From Sphingomonas sp. Leaf32 (GTDB lineage Bacteria > Pseudomonadota > Alphaproteobacteria > Sphingomonadales > Sphingomonadaceae): 64,000 bases of DNA. This document shows positions 20,365 to 29,294 of this stretch, piece after piece. The stretch spans positions 124,001 through 188,000 of the forward strand of contig NZ_LMLA01000010.1 in assembly GCF_001421765.1 (NCBI RefSeq). The letters are read 5' to 3'. Numbering within the stretch: the first letter of the stretch is position 1; every line of letters begins with the position of its first letter. The notes beneath the pieces are model-generated. The model did no database searches. It was not told the DNA's origin and worked only from the letters and a program-made list of their open reading frames with translations. Both the position numbers and the translations under genes were made by a program.

Positions 20365-20882
20365 CGGCGCGCCTCGCTGCTTTGTGCCTTGCCGTCGACG
20401 ATCCTGAACCGACGGGGTTCCCGTCCATCGATGGTGAAGCCGTCGCCCTGCCAGGTGACGGGCGGCTCGCCCGTATCGCGGCGATCAAGGCAGCTTTCAG
20501 CCGGAATGGAATCCGTCAGGCGTCGCTGAACGATCGAAAACAACCGCACCCAGGATTCTCGACCGTTGGCACAACGCGCTCCACCGTTCCTGCTGCCATA
20601 GCTGTCGAGCACCGCAACAACGCCGCCACTTTCCCCAAGGCGCTGTACGTCATGATAGAGAACGGGATCGGCGCGGTCGGTAGCGATCGGAAAGCGAATC
20701 TGCGTTTTCGCGCCGCCATCGCCGAAGGTGTAGATGCCGGTATCGCCCGCCACTTCGATCGCGTCCGATACCAGGATCATGGTGGCGGGACTGACGGCAT
20801 TATCCACCGAACTGTCTGCGGAACCGCAGCCGGTGAGAGCGGAAAGGGCGGCGATCAAGGCCGGCGTCACGGTCGCTTTCAT
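20361..20882 (-). CDS. Lipoprotein of unknown function
   Basis: 173 residues with a lipoprotein signal peptide; lipobox ALTGC, with lipidated Cys19. The mature part is small and mostly beta, with two cysteines (in RCANG and ESCLD) that could pair in the periplasm. No family recognised. It is the first gene of a three-gene operon in which each junction is an ATGA overlap, which suggests the three products are needed in fixed proportion. Confidence 0.75.
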   Translation of the reverse strand: MKATVTPALIAALSALTGCGSADSSVDNAVSPATMILVSDAIEVAGDTGIYTFGDGGAKTQIRFPIATDRADPVLYHDVQRLGESGGVVAVLDSYGSRNGGARCANGRESWVRLFSIVQRRLTDSIPAESCLDRRDTGEPPVTWQGDGFTIDGREPRRFRIVDGKAQSSEARR

Positions 20883-21258
20883 GATGACAGGATAGACCCG
20901 GGTGCCGGGGCGATGAAGGCGAAATCGCTCCGCCGATCACGCGGTCTGCACTGCCTGCCGGAAAACGGTAACCTTCACGCATCGTTGTCGACGCAATCCA
21001 CCGTCGAATCGAACGATTGGTTTTCAACGATTTTCGTAGGAGTGGTGCCCCACAGGAGACAAAACTGGGCACTCAGATCATTGGAGAATTTGCGTCCCGA
21101 GGGACGGCCGAAGATGAAGGCCTCGTGGATCGCCGGGCCGGGCGAATGTAGGGGCTGCGGCTGGAATATGCTGACGCGACGGCGGCTTTCGCAGGACGGT
21201 TTTCGCCGATCGCCCGACGCAAATTGCCACCGATGGGCATAGCGGGCAGGATGCGGCC
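20883..21258. other. 376-bp intergenic gap
   Basis: It must contain the promoter of the minus-strand three-gene operon and that of the LysR gene. No complete gene is seen. A minus-strand frame around 20985-21190 stays open for about 65 codons but has no plausible start. Confidence 0.4.
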
Positions 21259-22167
21259 ATGAAGATCAGCCGCACCGACCTTGCCGATTTCAGCTATTTC
21301 CTGGCGATCGCCAACCATCACAGCTTTCGGCGTGCCGGCCTCGATCTTGGCGTCAGCGCCTCGGCGCTCAGCCATTCGCTCAAGGGCCTCGAAACCCGGC
21401 TCGGCGTCAGGCTGCTGAACCGGACCAACCGAAGCGTCACGCTGACGGCCGCGGGAGAGGAGCTTCTGGGCAAGATCGTCGAGCCGTTCGAGGCAATCGG
21501 ATCCGCCGCGGAGGCCCTCAACCGCTACCGTGACGAGCCCTCCGGTCGCATCCGCCTGAACATCCTCGAACATGCCGCCACGCTGCTGCTGGGTCCGGTC
21601 CTGCCGATCTTCGTGGAGCGGTATCCCGATATCCAGATCGACGTGGCCGTCACCAACCATCTGGTCGATGTCATCTCGGAAGGGGCCGATGCCGGCATTC
21701 GTTATGGCGGCACCGTCCCCGAGGACATGATCGCTCAAAGACTGTCGCCTGATATCCGTTGGGTCGTCGTCGGCTCTCCAGCCTATCTGGCGAAGCACGG
21801 TGTCCCCACGCATCCGCTTCAACTGAAGGAACACCGCTGCCTGCGGATTCGGCTGGGCGACGGCAGCATCTATCGCTGGGAGTTCGACAAGGAGGGCGAG
21901 GCGTTCGAGCTGGACGTTCCGGGGCCGATCACCTTCGATGAGACCCAGTTCGGGCTGAGCCTCGTCCGGCGCGGCGTCGGGCTGGCGTATCTTCCCGAAC
22001 CCACGGTCGCATCACTCGTGAACAGCGGCGAGTTGCACGCCGTCCTTGAGGACTGGGTATCAACCGGCCCGGGCTTTCATATCTATTATTCGGGCCGGCG
22101 GCAGGTGCCGACGGGGCTTCGCCTGCTCATCGAGCTCATCAAGGAAATCCATCCGATGGGGTCATGA
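21259..22167 (+). CDS. LysR-family transcriptional regulator
   Basis: 302 residues. The N-terminal winged HTH (about 5-65) reads FSYFLAIANHHSFRRAGLDLGVSASALSHSLKGLETRLGVRLLNRTNRSVTLTAAG, a canonical LysR DNA-binding domain. A periplasmic-binding-like co-inducer domain (about 92-295) follows. GCAGGA lies about eight bases before the ATG. It is followed on the same strand by an MFS exporter, so it may regulate that gene and the redox genes beyond; LysR proteins more often act on divergent targets, and none is present here. Confidence 0.92.
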   Translation: MKISRTDLADFSYFLAIANHHSFRRAGLDLGVSASALSHSLKGLETRLGVRLLNRTNRSVTLTAAGEELLGKIVEPFEAIGSAAEALNRYRDEPSGRIRLNILEHAATLLLGPVLPIFVERYPDIQIDVAVTNHLVDVISEGADAGIRYGGTVPEDMIAQRLSPDIRWVVVGSPAYLAKHGVPTHPLQLKEHRCLRIRLGDGSIYRWEFDKEGEAFELDVPGPITFDETQFGLSLVRRGVGLAYLPEPTVASLVNSGELHAVLEDWVSTGPGFHIYYSGRRQVPTGLRLLIELIKEIHPMGS

Positions 22168-22285
22168 CCGGCCGCGATGATGAGCCTTGCTCATCGTGGC
22201 ATGGATCAGACACCCGCTAACCCTGTGCCGCTCCCGCCCCCATAATCGTGTCTCGAAGGCCCGACAGGACCAGAGGGACACAGGC

Positions 22286-23500
22286 ATGACCAGCATGGCA
22301 AACACCGACGCCCGGCATCTCCCGCCGGCGGCATCAACGGCGCGCTGGGGTGCGGTGCTGGCGCTCACCTTGTGCGTGTCCACGCTGATCGCGTCCGAAT
22401 TCATGCCGGTCAGCATCCTGACGCCGATCGCGGCCGACCTGCGAGTCACGGAAGGGGCGGCTGGGCAGGCCATTTCAGTGTCCGGCATCTTCGCGGTCGT
22501 CACCAGCCTGACGATTGCGTCGCTGGCAGCGGGTGTGGACCGACGCCATCTGCTGCTCGGCCTAACCCTGTTGATGCTGGTCTCCGGACTGACGGTGGCG
22601 TTCGCGCCCACCTACCTCGTGCTGGTCGCCGGCCGCGCGCTGCTCGGCATCGCCATCGGCGGGTTCTGGTCGATGTCGACGGCGACGGTCATGCGCCTCG
22701 TGCCGACCGAACAGGTGCCCAAGGGACTGGCCCTGCTGAACGGCGGCAACGCGCTGGCGACGACGATCGCCGCCCCGCTCGGCAGCTTCCTGGGCCAGTA
22801 TATCGGTTGGCGCGGCGCATTCTTCATCGTTGTCCCGCTCGCCGTCGCGACGTTTGCGTGGCAGTGGGCGACGCTGCCGTCGATGCCCCCCAGGCGCGCG
22901 TCCGGTGCGACCGGTTCGCTCGGTGTGCTGCGTCGGCCCGAAGCGCGGATCGGCATGGCCGCGGTCGGCCTGCTGTTCATGGGGCAGTTCGCGCTGTTCA
23001 CCTATCTTCGTCCGTTCCTCGAGCAAGTCACGGGCGTCAGCGTCTCGCTCCTCTCGGCCATGCTGCTCGGCATGGGCGCGGCAGGCCTTGCGGGCACCTG
23101 GCTGATCGGCCGCTTCGTCGCTTGGAACCTGTCGGTTACGTTGGTCGCGGCTCCGGTCATCATGGCGGGGATCGCATTCGCCCTGATCGCGCTTGGTTCT
23201 ATCCCCGTCGCCGTCGCTCTGCTGCTGGGCGCGTGGGGCTTCGTCGGCACCGCACTGCCGGTGGCTTGGTGGACATGGCTGAGCCGCACGCTGCCCGAGG
23301 ATGCGGAAGCGGCGGGCGGGCTGATGGTCGCCGTGGTGCAGCTTGCGATCACGCTGGGGGCCGCCGGGGGGGGGCTGCTGTTCGATGCTTTCGGACCAAG
23401 CGCCACCTTCCTTGCCGCGGCGCTGGTTCTTCTTGGCTCGGCACTGCTCGGCCACGCCGGAAGCAGGACCACCGACCGGTCATCCACGGCAACGTTCTGA
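22286..23500 (+). CDS. MFS transporter, DHA1-like drug/sugar exporter
   Basis: 404 residues with 12 predicted TM helices. The motif-A loop is degenerate. The segment [25 protein letters not shown] is typical of AraJ/YdhP-like (DHA1) exporters. Such proteins export sugars or drugs with proton antiport across the inner membrane. The ATG at 22286 has AGAGGGA about eight bases upstream. Its stop overlaps an ATG in frame with the next gene (TGATG), so the two may be coupled. Confidence 0.9.
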   Translation: MTSMANTDARHLPPAASTARWGAVLALTLCVSTLIASEFMPVSILTPIAADLRVTEGAAGQAISVSGIFAVVTSLTIASLAAGVDRRHLLLGLTLLMLVSGLTVAFAPTYLVLVAGRALLGIAIGGFWSMSTATVMRLVPTEQVPKGLALLNGGNALATTIAAPLGSFLGQYIGWRGAFFIVVPLAVATFAWQWATLPSMPPRRASGATGSLGVLRRPEARIGMAAVGLLFMGQFALFTYLRPFLEQVTGVSVSLLSAMLLGMGAAGLAGTWLIGRFVAWNLSVTLVAAPVIMAGIAFALIALGSIPVAVALLLGAWGFVGTALPVAWWTWLSRTLPEDAEAAGGLMVAVVQLAITLGAAGGGLLFDAFGPSATFLAAALVLLGSALLGHAGSRTTDRSSTATF

Positions 23501-23556
23501 TGCACACCGACCGAGAACCCTTCCACAGCAACAATTTTCGCAAGGGCGATGACGCA

Positions 23557-24078
23557 ATGAGGACCATCGGTTCGACGACCATCCGCGGCGTAATGCTGGC
23601 AATCATGACAATGACCATTTCGCACTCTGCTCAGGCCCAGGACAGGAGATCCACCATGGAAGTCACGCGCAAGGCCGATCAAAAGACGACCGACGGCTCG
23701 CCGGAGTATTTCACCGGCAAGGTGACTATCAGCGGGCAGTTCCAGCGTCCCTCGCCCTCCCGGGTCGGCGGCGCGACGGTCCATTTCGAGCCCGGCGCTC
23801 GTACCGCGTGGCATACCCATCCACTCGGTCAGACGCTGATTGTTACGGAAGGGGTCGGGTGGACGCAGGTCGAAGGCGGTCCGACGATCGAGTTTCAGGC
23901 GGGCGACGTGCTGTGGTGTCCGCCCGATCGCAAGCACTGGCACGGCGCCACCCCCACGCAGGCGATGACCCATATCGCGATCCAGGAATCGCTGAACGGC
24001 TCGCCGGTCAAGTGGATGGAGCAGGTGACCGACGCGCAATATCGCGCCGGTCCCGGCACGGACAGCGGCAAGCCGTGA
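23557..24078 (+). CDS. Exported cupin, Mn-dependent hydroxynitrile-lyase-like
   Basis: 173 residues: a signal peptide (about 1-27, AQA-Q) and one cupin domain. The metal site reads WHTHPLGQ...PDRKHWH, giving ligands His86, His88, Gln92 and His127, the set seen in the bacterial cupin (R)-hydroxynitrile lyase group. The group's [14 protein letters not shown] strand is also present. The true substrate is unknown; many such proteins are detoxification or redox accessory proteins. The ATG at 23557 was chosen because it begins the signal peptide; an in-frame ATG at 23500 overlaps the MFS stop codon and would add 19 residues. Confidence 0.82.
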   Translation: MRTIGSTTIRGVMLAIMTMTISHSAQAQDRRSTMEVTRKADQKTTDGSPEYFTGKVTISGQFQRPSPSRVGGATVHFEPGARTAWHTHPLGQTLIVTEGVGWTQVEGGPTIEFQAGDVLWCPPDRKHWHGATPTQAMTHIAIQESLNGSPVKWMEQVTDAQYRAGPGTDSGKP

Positions 24079-24168
24079 ACTCCGCAGGACCGATGGGTGC
24101 CGAGATCGATCCGGCTTCCATCATCCGCGTGGAAATGCCCGCAAACGCATTTGTGGAAGGCGGCGACA

Positions 24169-24678
24169 GTGAAAATCGGGATGAAGATGGCGATGCTGAT
24201 CGTGACGGGCAGTCTGGCATCTGGGTGTGGCGCCGAGGACCGCTTCAGTGATGCAGCCAACACAATTAGCGGAGGCACGGCGGTGGAGAACAGTGATAGC
24301 GATACCTCGTCGGCGACGCGTGCGGTCGTAGGCAGAGGCATCGTGATATCCTCCGAACGAGGCCGGATCACTGCCGACCTCGTCGATAGTCCCGCCACGC
24401 GGGCGCTGCTGGCCAGGCTCCCGCTCACCATCGAGATGCGCGATCATCTCCGACAAGAGAAGACAGGACCGTTGCCTGCACCTTTGCCTAACGGCTCGCG
24501 GCAGACCGACTTCTCGGCCGGAACGATCGGGCTGTGGGGCACGAATGATTTCGTCATCTATTACCGAAATGGCCGTGTTCCATCGCCTGGGATCGTCGTT
24601 CTCGGACGGGTCAACGGCGACGCGAGCATGTTCGATACGCCCGGGTCGGTCACGGTGCAGATCAAGAAGGGCAATTGA
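24169..24678 (+). CDS. Lipoprotein with cyclophilin-like fold domain
   Basis: 169 residues from a GTG at 24169 with GGAAGG eight bases upstream. The lipoprotein signal has lipobox SLASGC. The C-terminal 110 residues read SPATRALLARLPLTIEMRD...TIGLWGTNDFVIYYRNGRVPSPGIVVLGRV, the pattern of the cyclophilin-like (DUF/Cyclophil_like) domain. Function unknown; the domain often accompanies cupins and oxidoreductases in stress-related clusters, as here. Confidence 0.8.
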   Translation: MKIGMKMAMLIVTGSLASGCGAEDRFSDAANTISGGTAVENSDSDTSSATRAVVGRGIVISSERGRITADLVDSPATRALLARLPLTIEMRDHLRQEKTGPLPAPLPNGSRQTDFSAGTIGLWGTNDFVIYYRNGRVPSPGIVVLGRVNGDASMFDTPGSVTVQIKKGN

Positions 24679-24851
24679 GCATCCTGCGGCCCCTCCCGCA
24701 GCCTCGCATGAAGTTGAGCAGCACTCACCGCCTCGTTGAATACTGCGCACGCACTATAGCGGCGGCTGACACGTTAAGATGGTCCCACGGCAATGACGCA
24801 GATCGAAATTCTATCGCAGGTGCCCGTTGGGGCCAAAGGAGCGCAAAATCC
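24679..24851 (+). promoter_or_regulatory. Leader region upstream of paoA
   Basis: This 173-bp gap precedes the molybdo-enzyme operon and probably holds its promoter. No clear boxes, palindromes or molybdenum-cofactor riboswitch structure were seen by eye. Confidence 0.35.
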
Positions 24852-25490
24852 ATGCCCCGCACATCAGAAATTGAGCTTTCACGACGCGGTCTGCTGGCCG
24901 GCAGCGCGGCGACTGCCGTGGTCGTCGCTTCACCGGGAAGCGCGCTCGCCGCATCACCACCCCCGCCGGAAGCGACCGCGACCGTGCCCGTGCGGTTCGA
25001 GGTCAACGGAGAAAAGCGGGAACTGGATCTTGATCCGCGCACGACCCTGCTCGACGCGCTGCGCGAGCATCTGCAGCTGACGGGCACCAAGAAGGGCTGC
25101 GATCATGGCCAGTGCGGTGCCTGCACAGTGATGGTCGACGGCGTACGCATCAATTCCTGCCTAAGCCTGGCGGTCATGCACGACGGCGACGCAATCACGA
25201 CGATCGAGGGGTTGGGCACACCGGACAAGCTGCACCCGATGCAGGCGGCCTTCATCAAGCACGACGGCTACCAGTGCGGCTATTGTACGCCGGGGCAGAT
25301 TTGTTCCGCAGTCGCGGTGCTCGACGAGATCAAGCGCGGTGTTCCCAGTCACGCGCAGGGCGACCTGATGAGCAGGCCGACCGCGACGAACGTCGAAATG
25401 CGTGAGCGGATGAGCGGCAACATCTGCCGCTGCGGTGCCTATTCCAACATCGCCGAGGCCATGGCCGAAGTCGCGGGAGCAAAAGCATGA
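24852..25490 (+). CDS. paoA: Periplasmic aldehyde oxidoreductase, 2Fe-2S subunit
   Basis: 212 residues. The Tat signal [10 protein letters not shown] lies in the first 35 residues (end SALAA). Then comes a plant-type [2Fe-2S] domain ([16 protein letters not shown], then a lone Cys) and a second [2Fe-2S] domain ([15 protein letters not shown] and NICRCGAY). This is the electron-transfer subunit of xanthine-oxidase-family enzymes, closest in layout to E. coli PaoA (YagT). Electrons pass from the Mo site to FAD. AAGGAG precedes the ATG. The stop overlaps the start of paoB (ATGA). Confidence 0.93.
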   Translation: MPRTSEIELSRRGLLAGSAATAVVVASPGSALAASPPPPEATATVPVRFEVNGEKRELDLDPRTTLLDALREHLQLTGTKKGCDHGQCGACTVMVDGVRINSCLSLAVMHDGDAITTIEGLGTPDKLHPMQAAFIKHDGYQCGYCTPGQICSAVAVLDEIKRGVPSHAQGDLMSRPTATNVEMRERMSGNICRCGAYSNIAEAMAEVAGAKA

Positions 25491-26437
25491 GAGCTTTCAC
25501 CTATGAACGCGCCAAGGATGCCCGTGGCGCAGCGCGCGCCGTGGCCGCCAACCCTGCCGCCAAGTTCATTGCGGGCGGGACCAACCTGCTCGACCTGATG
25601 AAGATCGAGGTCGAGACGCCGACGCATCTGGTCGACGTGCAGGATATCGGCTTCGACACGATCGAGGCGACCGCTGACGGCGGTCTCCGCATCGGCGCAC
25701 TGGTGACCAATACCAATCTCGCCGCCGACGAGCGCATCCGGCGCGACTACGGCGTTCTGACCCGCGCGATCGTCGCGGGCGCCTCGGGCCAGTTGCGCAA
25801 CAAGGCGTCGACCGCGGGCAATTTGCTCCAGCGGACACGCTGCCCCTATTTCTACGACACCAACATGGCGTGCAACAAGCGAAAGCCGGGTTCGGGATGC
25901 GCCGCGATCGGCGGCTATTCGCGCCAGTTGGGCGTGATCGGCGTCAGCGACAGGTGCATCGCGACGTTCCCGGGCGACATGGCGGTAGCAATGCGTGTGC
26001 TCGACGCGGTGATCGAGACGGTGGACGCAACCGGCCAGCGCCGCTCGATCCCGATCGCCGACTTCCATCGGCTGTGGGGCGACACGCCCCAGCGGGATAC
26101 CGTGCTGAAGCAGGGCGAGCTGATCACCGCGGTGACCCTGCCCCGACCGCTCGGCGGCAAGCATTTCTACGAAAAGGTACGCGACCGCGCGTCCTATGCC
26201 TATGCGCTGGTATCGGTCGCGGCGGTGATTCAGGCCGACGGCACCGGGCGTGTTGCGTTCGGCGGCGTGGCGCCGAAACCGTGGCGTGTCGAGGCGGCAG
26301 ATGCGCTGCTGCCACGCGGTGCCGCAGCGGTGACCGCGCGCGCGTTCCAGGGCGCGACGCCGACCAAAGACAATGCGTTCAAGCTGCCACTTGCCACCCG
26401 CGCGCTGGCCTCGGTCCTCGCCGAAGCGAAGGCATAG
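25487..26437 (+). CDS. paoB: Aldehyde oxidoreductase, FAD-binding subunit
   Basis: 316 residues: FAD-binding domain of the CO-dehydrogenase/xanthine-oxidase type ([11 protein letters not shown], then [21 protein letters not shown]) and a C-terminal domain. The insert [20 protein letters not shown], with a fourth cysteine in [11 protein letters not shown], matches the extra [4Fe-4S] site of E. coli PaoB. It accepts electrons from the 2Fe-2S subunit. It sits between paoA (4-bp overlap) and paoC (4-bp gap). Confidence 0.93.
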   Translation: MRAFTYERAKDARGAARAVAANPAAKFIAGGTNLLDLMKIEVETPTHLVDVQDIGFDTIEATADGGLRIGALVTNTNLAADERIRRDYGVLTRAIVAGASGQLRNKASTAGNLLQRTRCPYFYDTNMACNKRKPGSGCAAIGGYSRQLGVIGVSDRCIATFPGDMAVAMRVLDAVIETVDATGQRRSIPIADFHRLWGDTPQRDTVLKQGELITAVTLPRPLGGKHFYEKVRDRASYAYALVSVAAVIQADGTGRVAFGGVAPKPWRVEAADALLPRGAAAVTARAFQGATPTKDNAFKLPLATRALASVLAEAKA

Positions 26438-26441
26438 GCTC

Positions 26442-28649
26442 ATGAAATTCGAAACACCCGCGGTCGCCAACCCGATCGACCGGATGAAGGTCGTCGGGCG
26501 CGCGCAGACCCGCATCGACGGCCCGCTCAAGACCACCGGGCTGGCACCCTATGCCTATGAACGTCACGGCGAGATCGAGAACGCCGCGTACGGCTATGTT
26601 GTCGGTGCCGCCGTCGCCAAGGGACGCATCAGCACGGTCGACACCGCCGCGGCGAAGGCCGCACCCGGCGTAATCGCAATCGTGACGGCGGCCGACGTGG
26701 GCAAGCTTGGCAAGGGCAAGTACAACACCGTCAAGTTGCTGGCCGGACCCGATGTCGATCATTACCATCAGGCGGTCGCGGTCGTGGTCGCCGAGACGTT
26801 CGAACAGGCGCGCGCGGCGGCCGGCCTCGTCCGCGTCGACTATGCCCGTGGAAAGGGTCGGTTCGACCTCGACGCCGCGTTGAAGTCGGCCCCGCTGACC
26901 GATGCGGACAAGCCCGGCAAGGGCGAGGACCGGGTCGGCACGTTCGAAGCGGCCTTCGCGTCCGCGCCGGTCACGCTCGACGCCGAATATACGACGCCGG
27001 ATCACAGCCATGCGATGATGGAGCCGTTCGCCTCGATCGCCGCGTGGAACGGCGACGCACTGACCGTGTGGACGTCGAACCAGATGATCGACTGGGGCCG
27101 CACCGATCTCGCCACCACGTTAAACATACCGAAGGACAAGGTGACGTTTCTGTCGCCCTATGTCGGTGGCGGTTTTGGTGGGAAACTGTTCCTGCGCAGC
27201 GACGCGGTGCTGGCGGCGCTCGGCGCCAAGGCTGCCGGTCGCCCGGTGAAGGTCGCGATGAGCCGGCCGTTCATGGCCAACAACACGACGCATCGCCCCG
27301 CCACGCGCCAGCGCATCCGCATCGGTGCGACCCGGGACGGGACGATCACCGCGATCGCGCATGAAAGCGGATCGGGCGATCAGCCCAACGGCGGTCCCGA
27401 AGCCGCGGTGCTGCAGACGCAGCTGCTCTATGCGGGTGCCAATCGGCTGACGTCGATGCGTCTTGCCGTGCTCGACCTGCCCGAGGGTAATGCGATGCGA
27501 GCGCCGGGTGAGGCCCCGGGCCTGATGGCGCTGGAAGTCGCGATGGACGAGATGGCCGAGAAGCTCCGCATGGATCCGATCGCCTTTCGCGTGAAGAACG
27601 ACACGCAGGTCGACCCCAAGGACCCCAAGCGGCGTTTCTCGCAGCGCCAGCTCGTCCGCTGTCTGACCGAAGGCGCGCAGCAGTTCGGCTGGTCGCGTCG
27701 CAAGGCCCAGCCCGCGCAGGTCCGCGACGGCAAATGGCTGGTCGGCATGGGTGTAGCCTCCGCCTTCCGCAATCACATGAATATGCCATCGGGCGCGCGC
27801 GTCCGGCTGGGCCGGGACGGTGTCGTCACAGTCGAGACCGATATGACCGACATCGGCACCGGCAGCTATACGATCATCGCGCAGACTGCCGCGGAGATGA
27901 TGGGCGTGCCGCTCGAATCCGTGATCGTGAAGCTCGGCAGTTCCGCTTTTCCGGTTTCCGCCGGATCGGGTGGCCAGTTCGGTGCGGCCAATGCGACCGC
28001 GGGCGTCTATGCCGCTTGCGTCAAGCTGCGCGAGGCCGTGGCCCAGCGGCTTGGCTATAATTCGGCCGACGTAGCGTTCGAGGGCGGCAAGGTGATCAGC
28101 GGCAACCGGTCCGCAGACCTGCGTCGCGCCGCCGCCGCAGGGGAGCTGGTGGCCGAGGACAAGATCGAGTTTGGCACGCTCGACAAGACATGGCAGCTGT
28201 CCACGTTCGGCGCGCATTTCGTGGAGGTCGGCGTGGACATGTACACCGGCGCGACCCGGCTGCGCCGGATGCTGGCGGTGTGCGCCGCAGGGCGGATCAT
28301 TAATCCGCAGACCGCGCGCAGCCAGGTGATCGGCGCGATGACGATGGGCGTCGGGTCGGCGCTTATGGAGGAACTGGCGGTCGACAGGCGCTTCGGCTTC
28401 TTCGTCAACCACGATCTCGCCAGCTACGAGGTCCCGGTCCATGCCGATATCCCGCACCAGGAGGTGATCTTCCTCGACGAGGCCGACGACAAGGCCAATC
28501 CGATGAAGGCCAAGGGTATCGGCGAACTCGGCCTGTGCGGCGTCGGCGCGGCGGTCGCCAACGCCATGTACAACGCGACCGGCGTGCGCCTGCGCGATTA
28601 TCCGCTGACGCTCGACAAGCATCTCGACCGGTTACCGGCGGTGGCGTGA
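26442..28649 (+). CDS. paoC: Aldehyde oxidoreductase, molybdenum-cofactor subunit
   Basis: 735 residues, the size of E. coli PaoC. It has the xanthine-oxidase-family Mo-cofactor domains: YVGGGFGGK, AMRAPGEAPGLMALEVAMDE, SAGSGGQFGAANATAGVY, and the active-site glutamate in KGIGELGLCGVGAAVANA near the C-terminus. It oxidises aldehydes with water as oxygen donor. It has no signal peptide of its own; the family travels to the periplasm by hitch-hiking on the Tat signal of PaoA. Confidence 0.93.
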   Translation: MKFETPAVANPIDRMKVVGRAQTRIDGPLKTTGLAPYAYERHGEIENAAYGYVVGAAVAKGRISTVDTAAAKAAPGVIAIVTAADVGKLGKGKYNTVKLLAGPDVDHYHQAVAVVVAETFEQARAAAGLVRVDYARGKGRFDLDAALKSAPLTDADKPGKGEDRVGTFEAAFASAPVTLDAEYTTPDHSHAMMEPFASIAAWNGDALTVWTSNQMIDWGRTDLATTLNIPKDKVTFLSPYVGGGFGGKLFLRSDAVLAALGAKAAGRPVKVAMSRPFMANNTTHRPATRQRIRIGATRDGTITAIAHESGSGDQPNGGPEAAVLQTQLLYAGANRLTSMRLAVLDLPEGNAMRAPGEAPGLMALEVAMDEMAEKLRMDPIAFRVKNDTQVDPKDPKRRFSQRQLVRCLTEGAQQFGWSRRKAQPAQVRDGKWLVGMGVASAFRNHMNMPSGARVRLGRDGVVTVETDMTDIGTGSYTIIAQTAAEMMGVPLESVIVKLGSSAFPVSAGSGGQFGAANATAGVYAACVKLREAVAQRLGYNSADVAFEGGKVISGNRSADLRRAAAAGELVAEDKIEFGTLDKTWQLSTFGAHFVEVGVDMYTGATRLRRMLAVCAAGRIINPQTARSQVIGAMTMGVGSALMEELAVDRRFGFFVNHDLASYEVPVHADIPHQEVIFLDEADDKANPMKAKGIGELGLCGVGAAVANAMYNATGVRLRDYPLTLDKHLDRLPAVA

Positions 28650-28685
28650 GCCACCTTCGGAACGGGCCAAATGGGAGAATGCAAG

Positions 28686-29294
28686 ATGACACCCGAAAAG
28701 ACCGCCCTATTGCTGATCGAGTATCAGAACGACTTCGTGAGCGAAGGCGGCGTCCAGCATGATGCGGTGAAGGCGGTGATGGCCGACACCGACATGCTGG
28801 CGCACAGCCGCGCGGTCGCAACCGCCGCCCGCGATCGCGGCGTCACAGTGATGCACGCGCCGATCGGTTTCGCCGACGGCTATCCCGAGATCCCCGCCGA
28901 CGCTTACGGCATCCTCGCCGGGATCGTGCAGGCGCAGGCGTTCCGCAAGGGCAGCTGGGGTGCGGAGATCGCCGCCCCGATGGCCCCGGTCGACGGCGAC
29001 ATCGTGATCGAGGGCAAGCGCGGGCTGGATTGCTTCGCCAGCACGAACATCGATTTCATCCTGCGCCAGCGCGGCATCACCGATCTGGCGATCGCTGGTT
29101 TCCTGACTAACTGCTGCGTCGAATCGACGATGCGGTCGGCCTATGAGCGCGGCTTCCGCGTGGTCACGCTGACCGATTGCACCGCGACGCTGAGCGCCGA
29201 GGAACAGGCGGCGTCGGTGACGAAAACCTTCCCTATGTTCTCCCGCCCGCTGACGCACGACGCCTTCCTGGCCGAACTGGAGACGACGCCATGA
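28686..29294 (+). CDS. Cysteine hydrolase (isochorismatase-like)
   Basis: 202 residues of isochorismatase fold with nucleophile Cys in GFLTNCCVESTMRSAYERG and Lys in EGKRGLDCF. The usual DxQNDF starts with Glu instead of Asp (LLLIEYQNDF), a known variant of one subgroup. Such enzymes hydrolyse amide or vinyl-ether bonds (nicotinamidase, ureidoacrylate-type). GGGAG lies eight bases before the ATG at 28686. Its stop overlaps the start of the following large subunit, so it belongs to the same operon; it may process the same substrate or product. Confidence 0.85.
   Translation: MTPEKTALLLIEYQNDFVSEGGVQHDAVKAVMADTDMLAHSRAVATAARDRGVTVMHAPIGFADGYPEIPADAYGILAGIVQAQAFRKGSWGAEIAAPMAPVDGDIVIEGKRGLDCFASTNIDFILRQRGITDLAIAGFLTNCCVESTMRSAYERGFRVVTLTDCTATLSAEEQAASVTKTFPMFSRPLTHDAFLAELETTP

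Noticed and set aside
20985..21190. Unannotated small protein on the minus strand upstream of the LysR gene
   Set aside because: The frame stays open for about 65 codons but has no start codon or ribosome-binding site and no recognisable similarity.
24679..24851. Molybdenum-cofactor riboswitch before paoA
   Set aside because: No conserved Moco-motif helices could be traced by eye and the leader is short.
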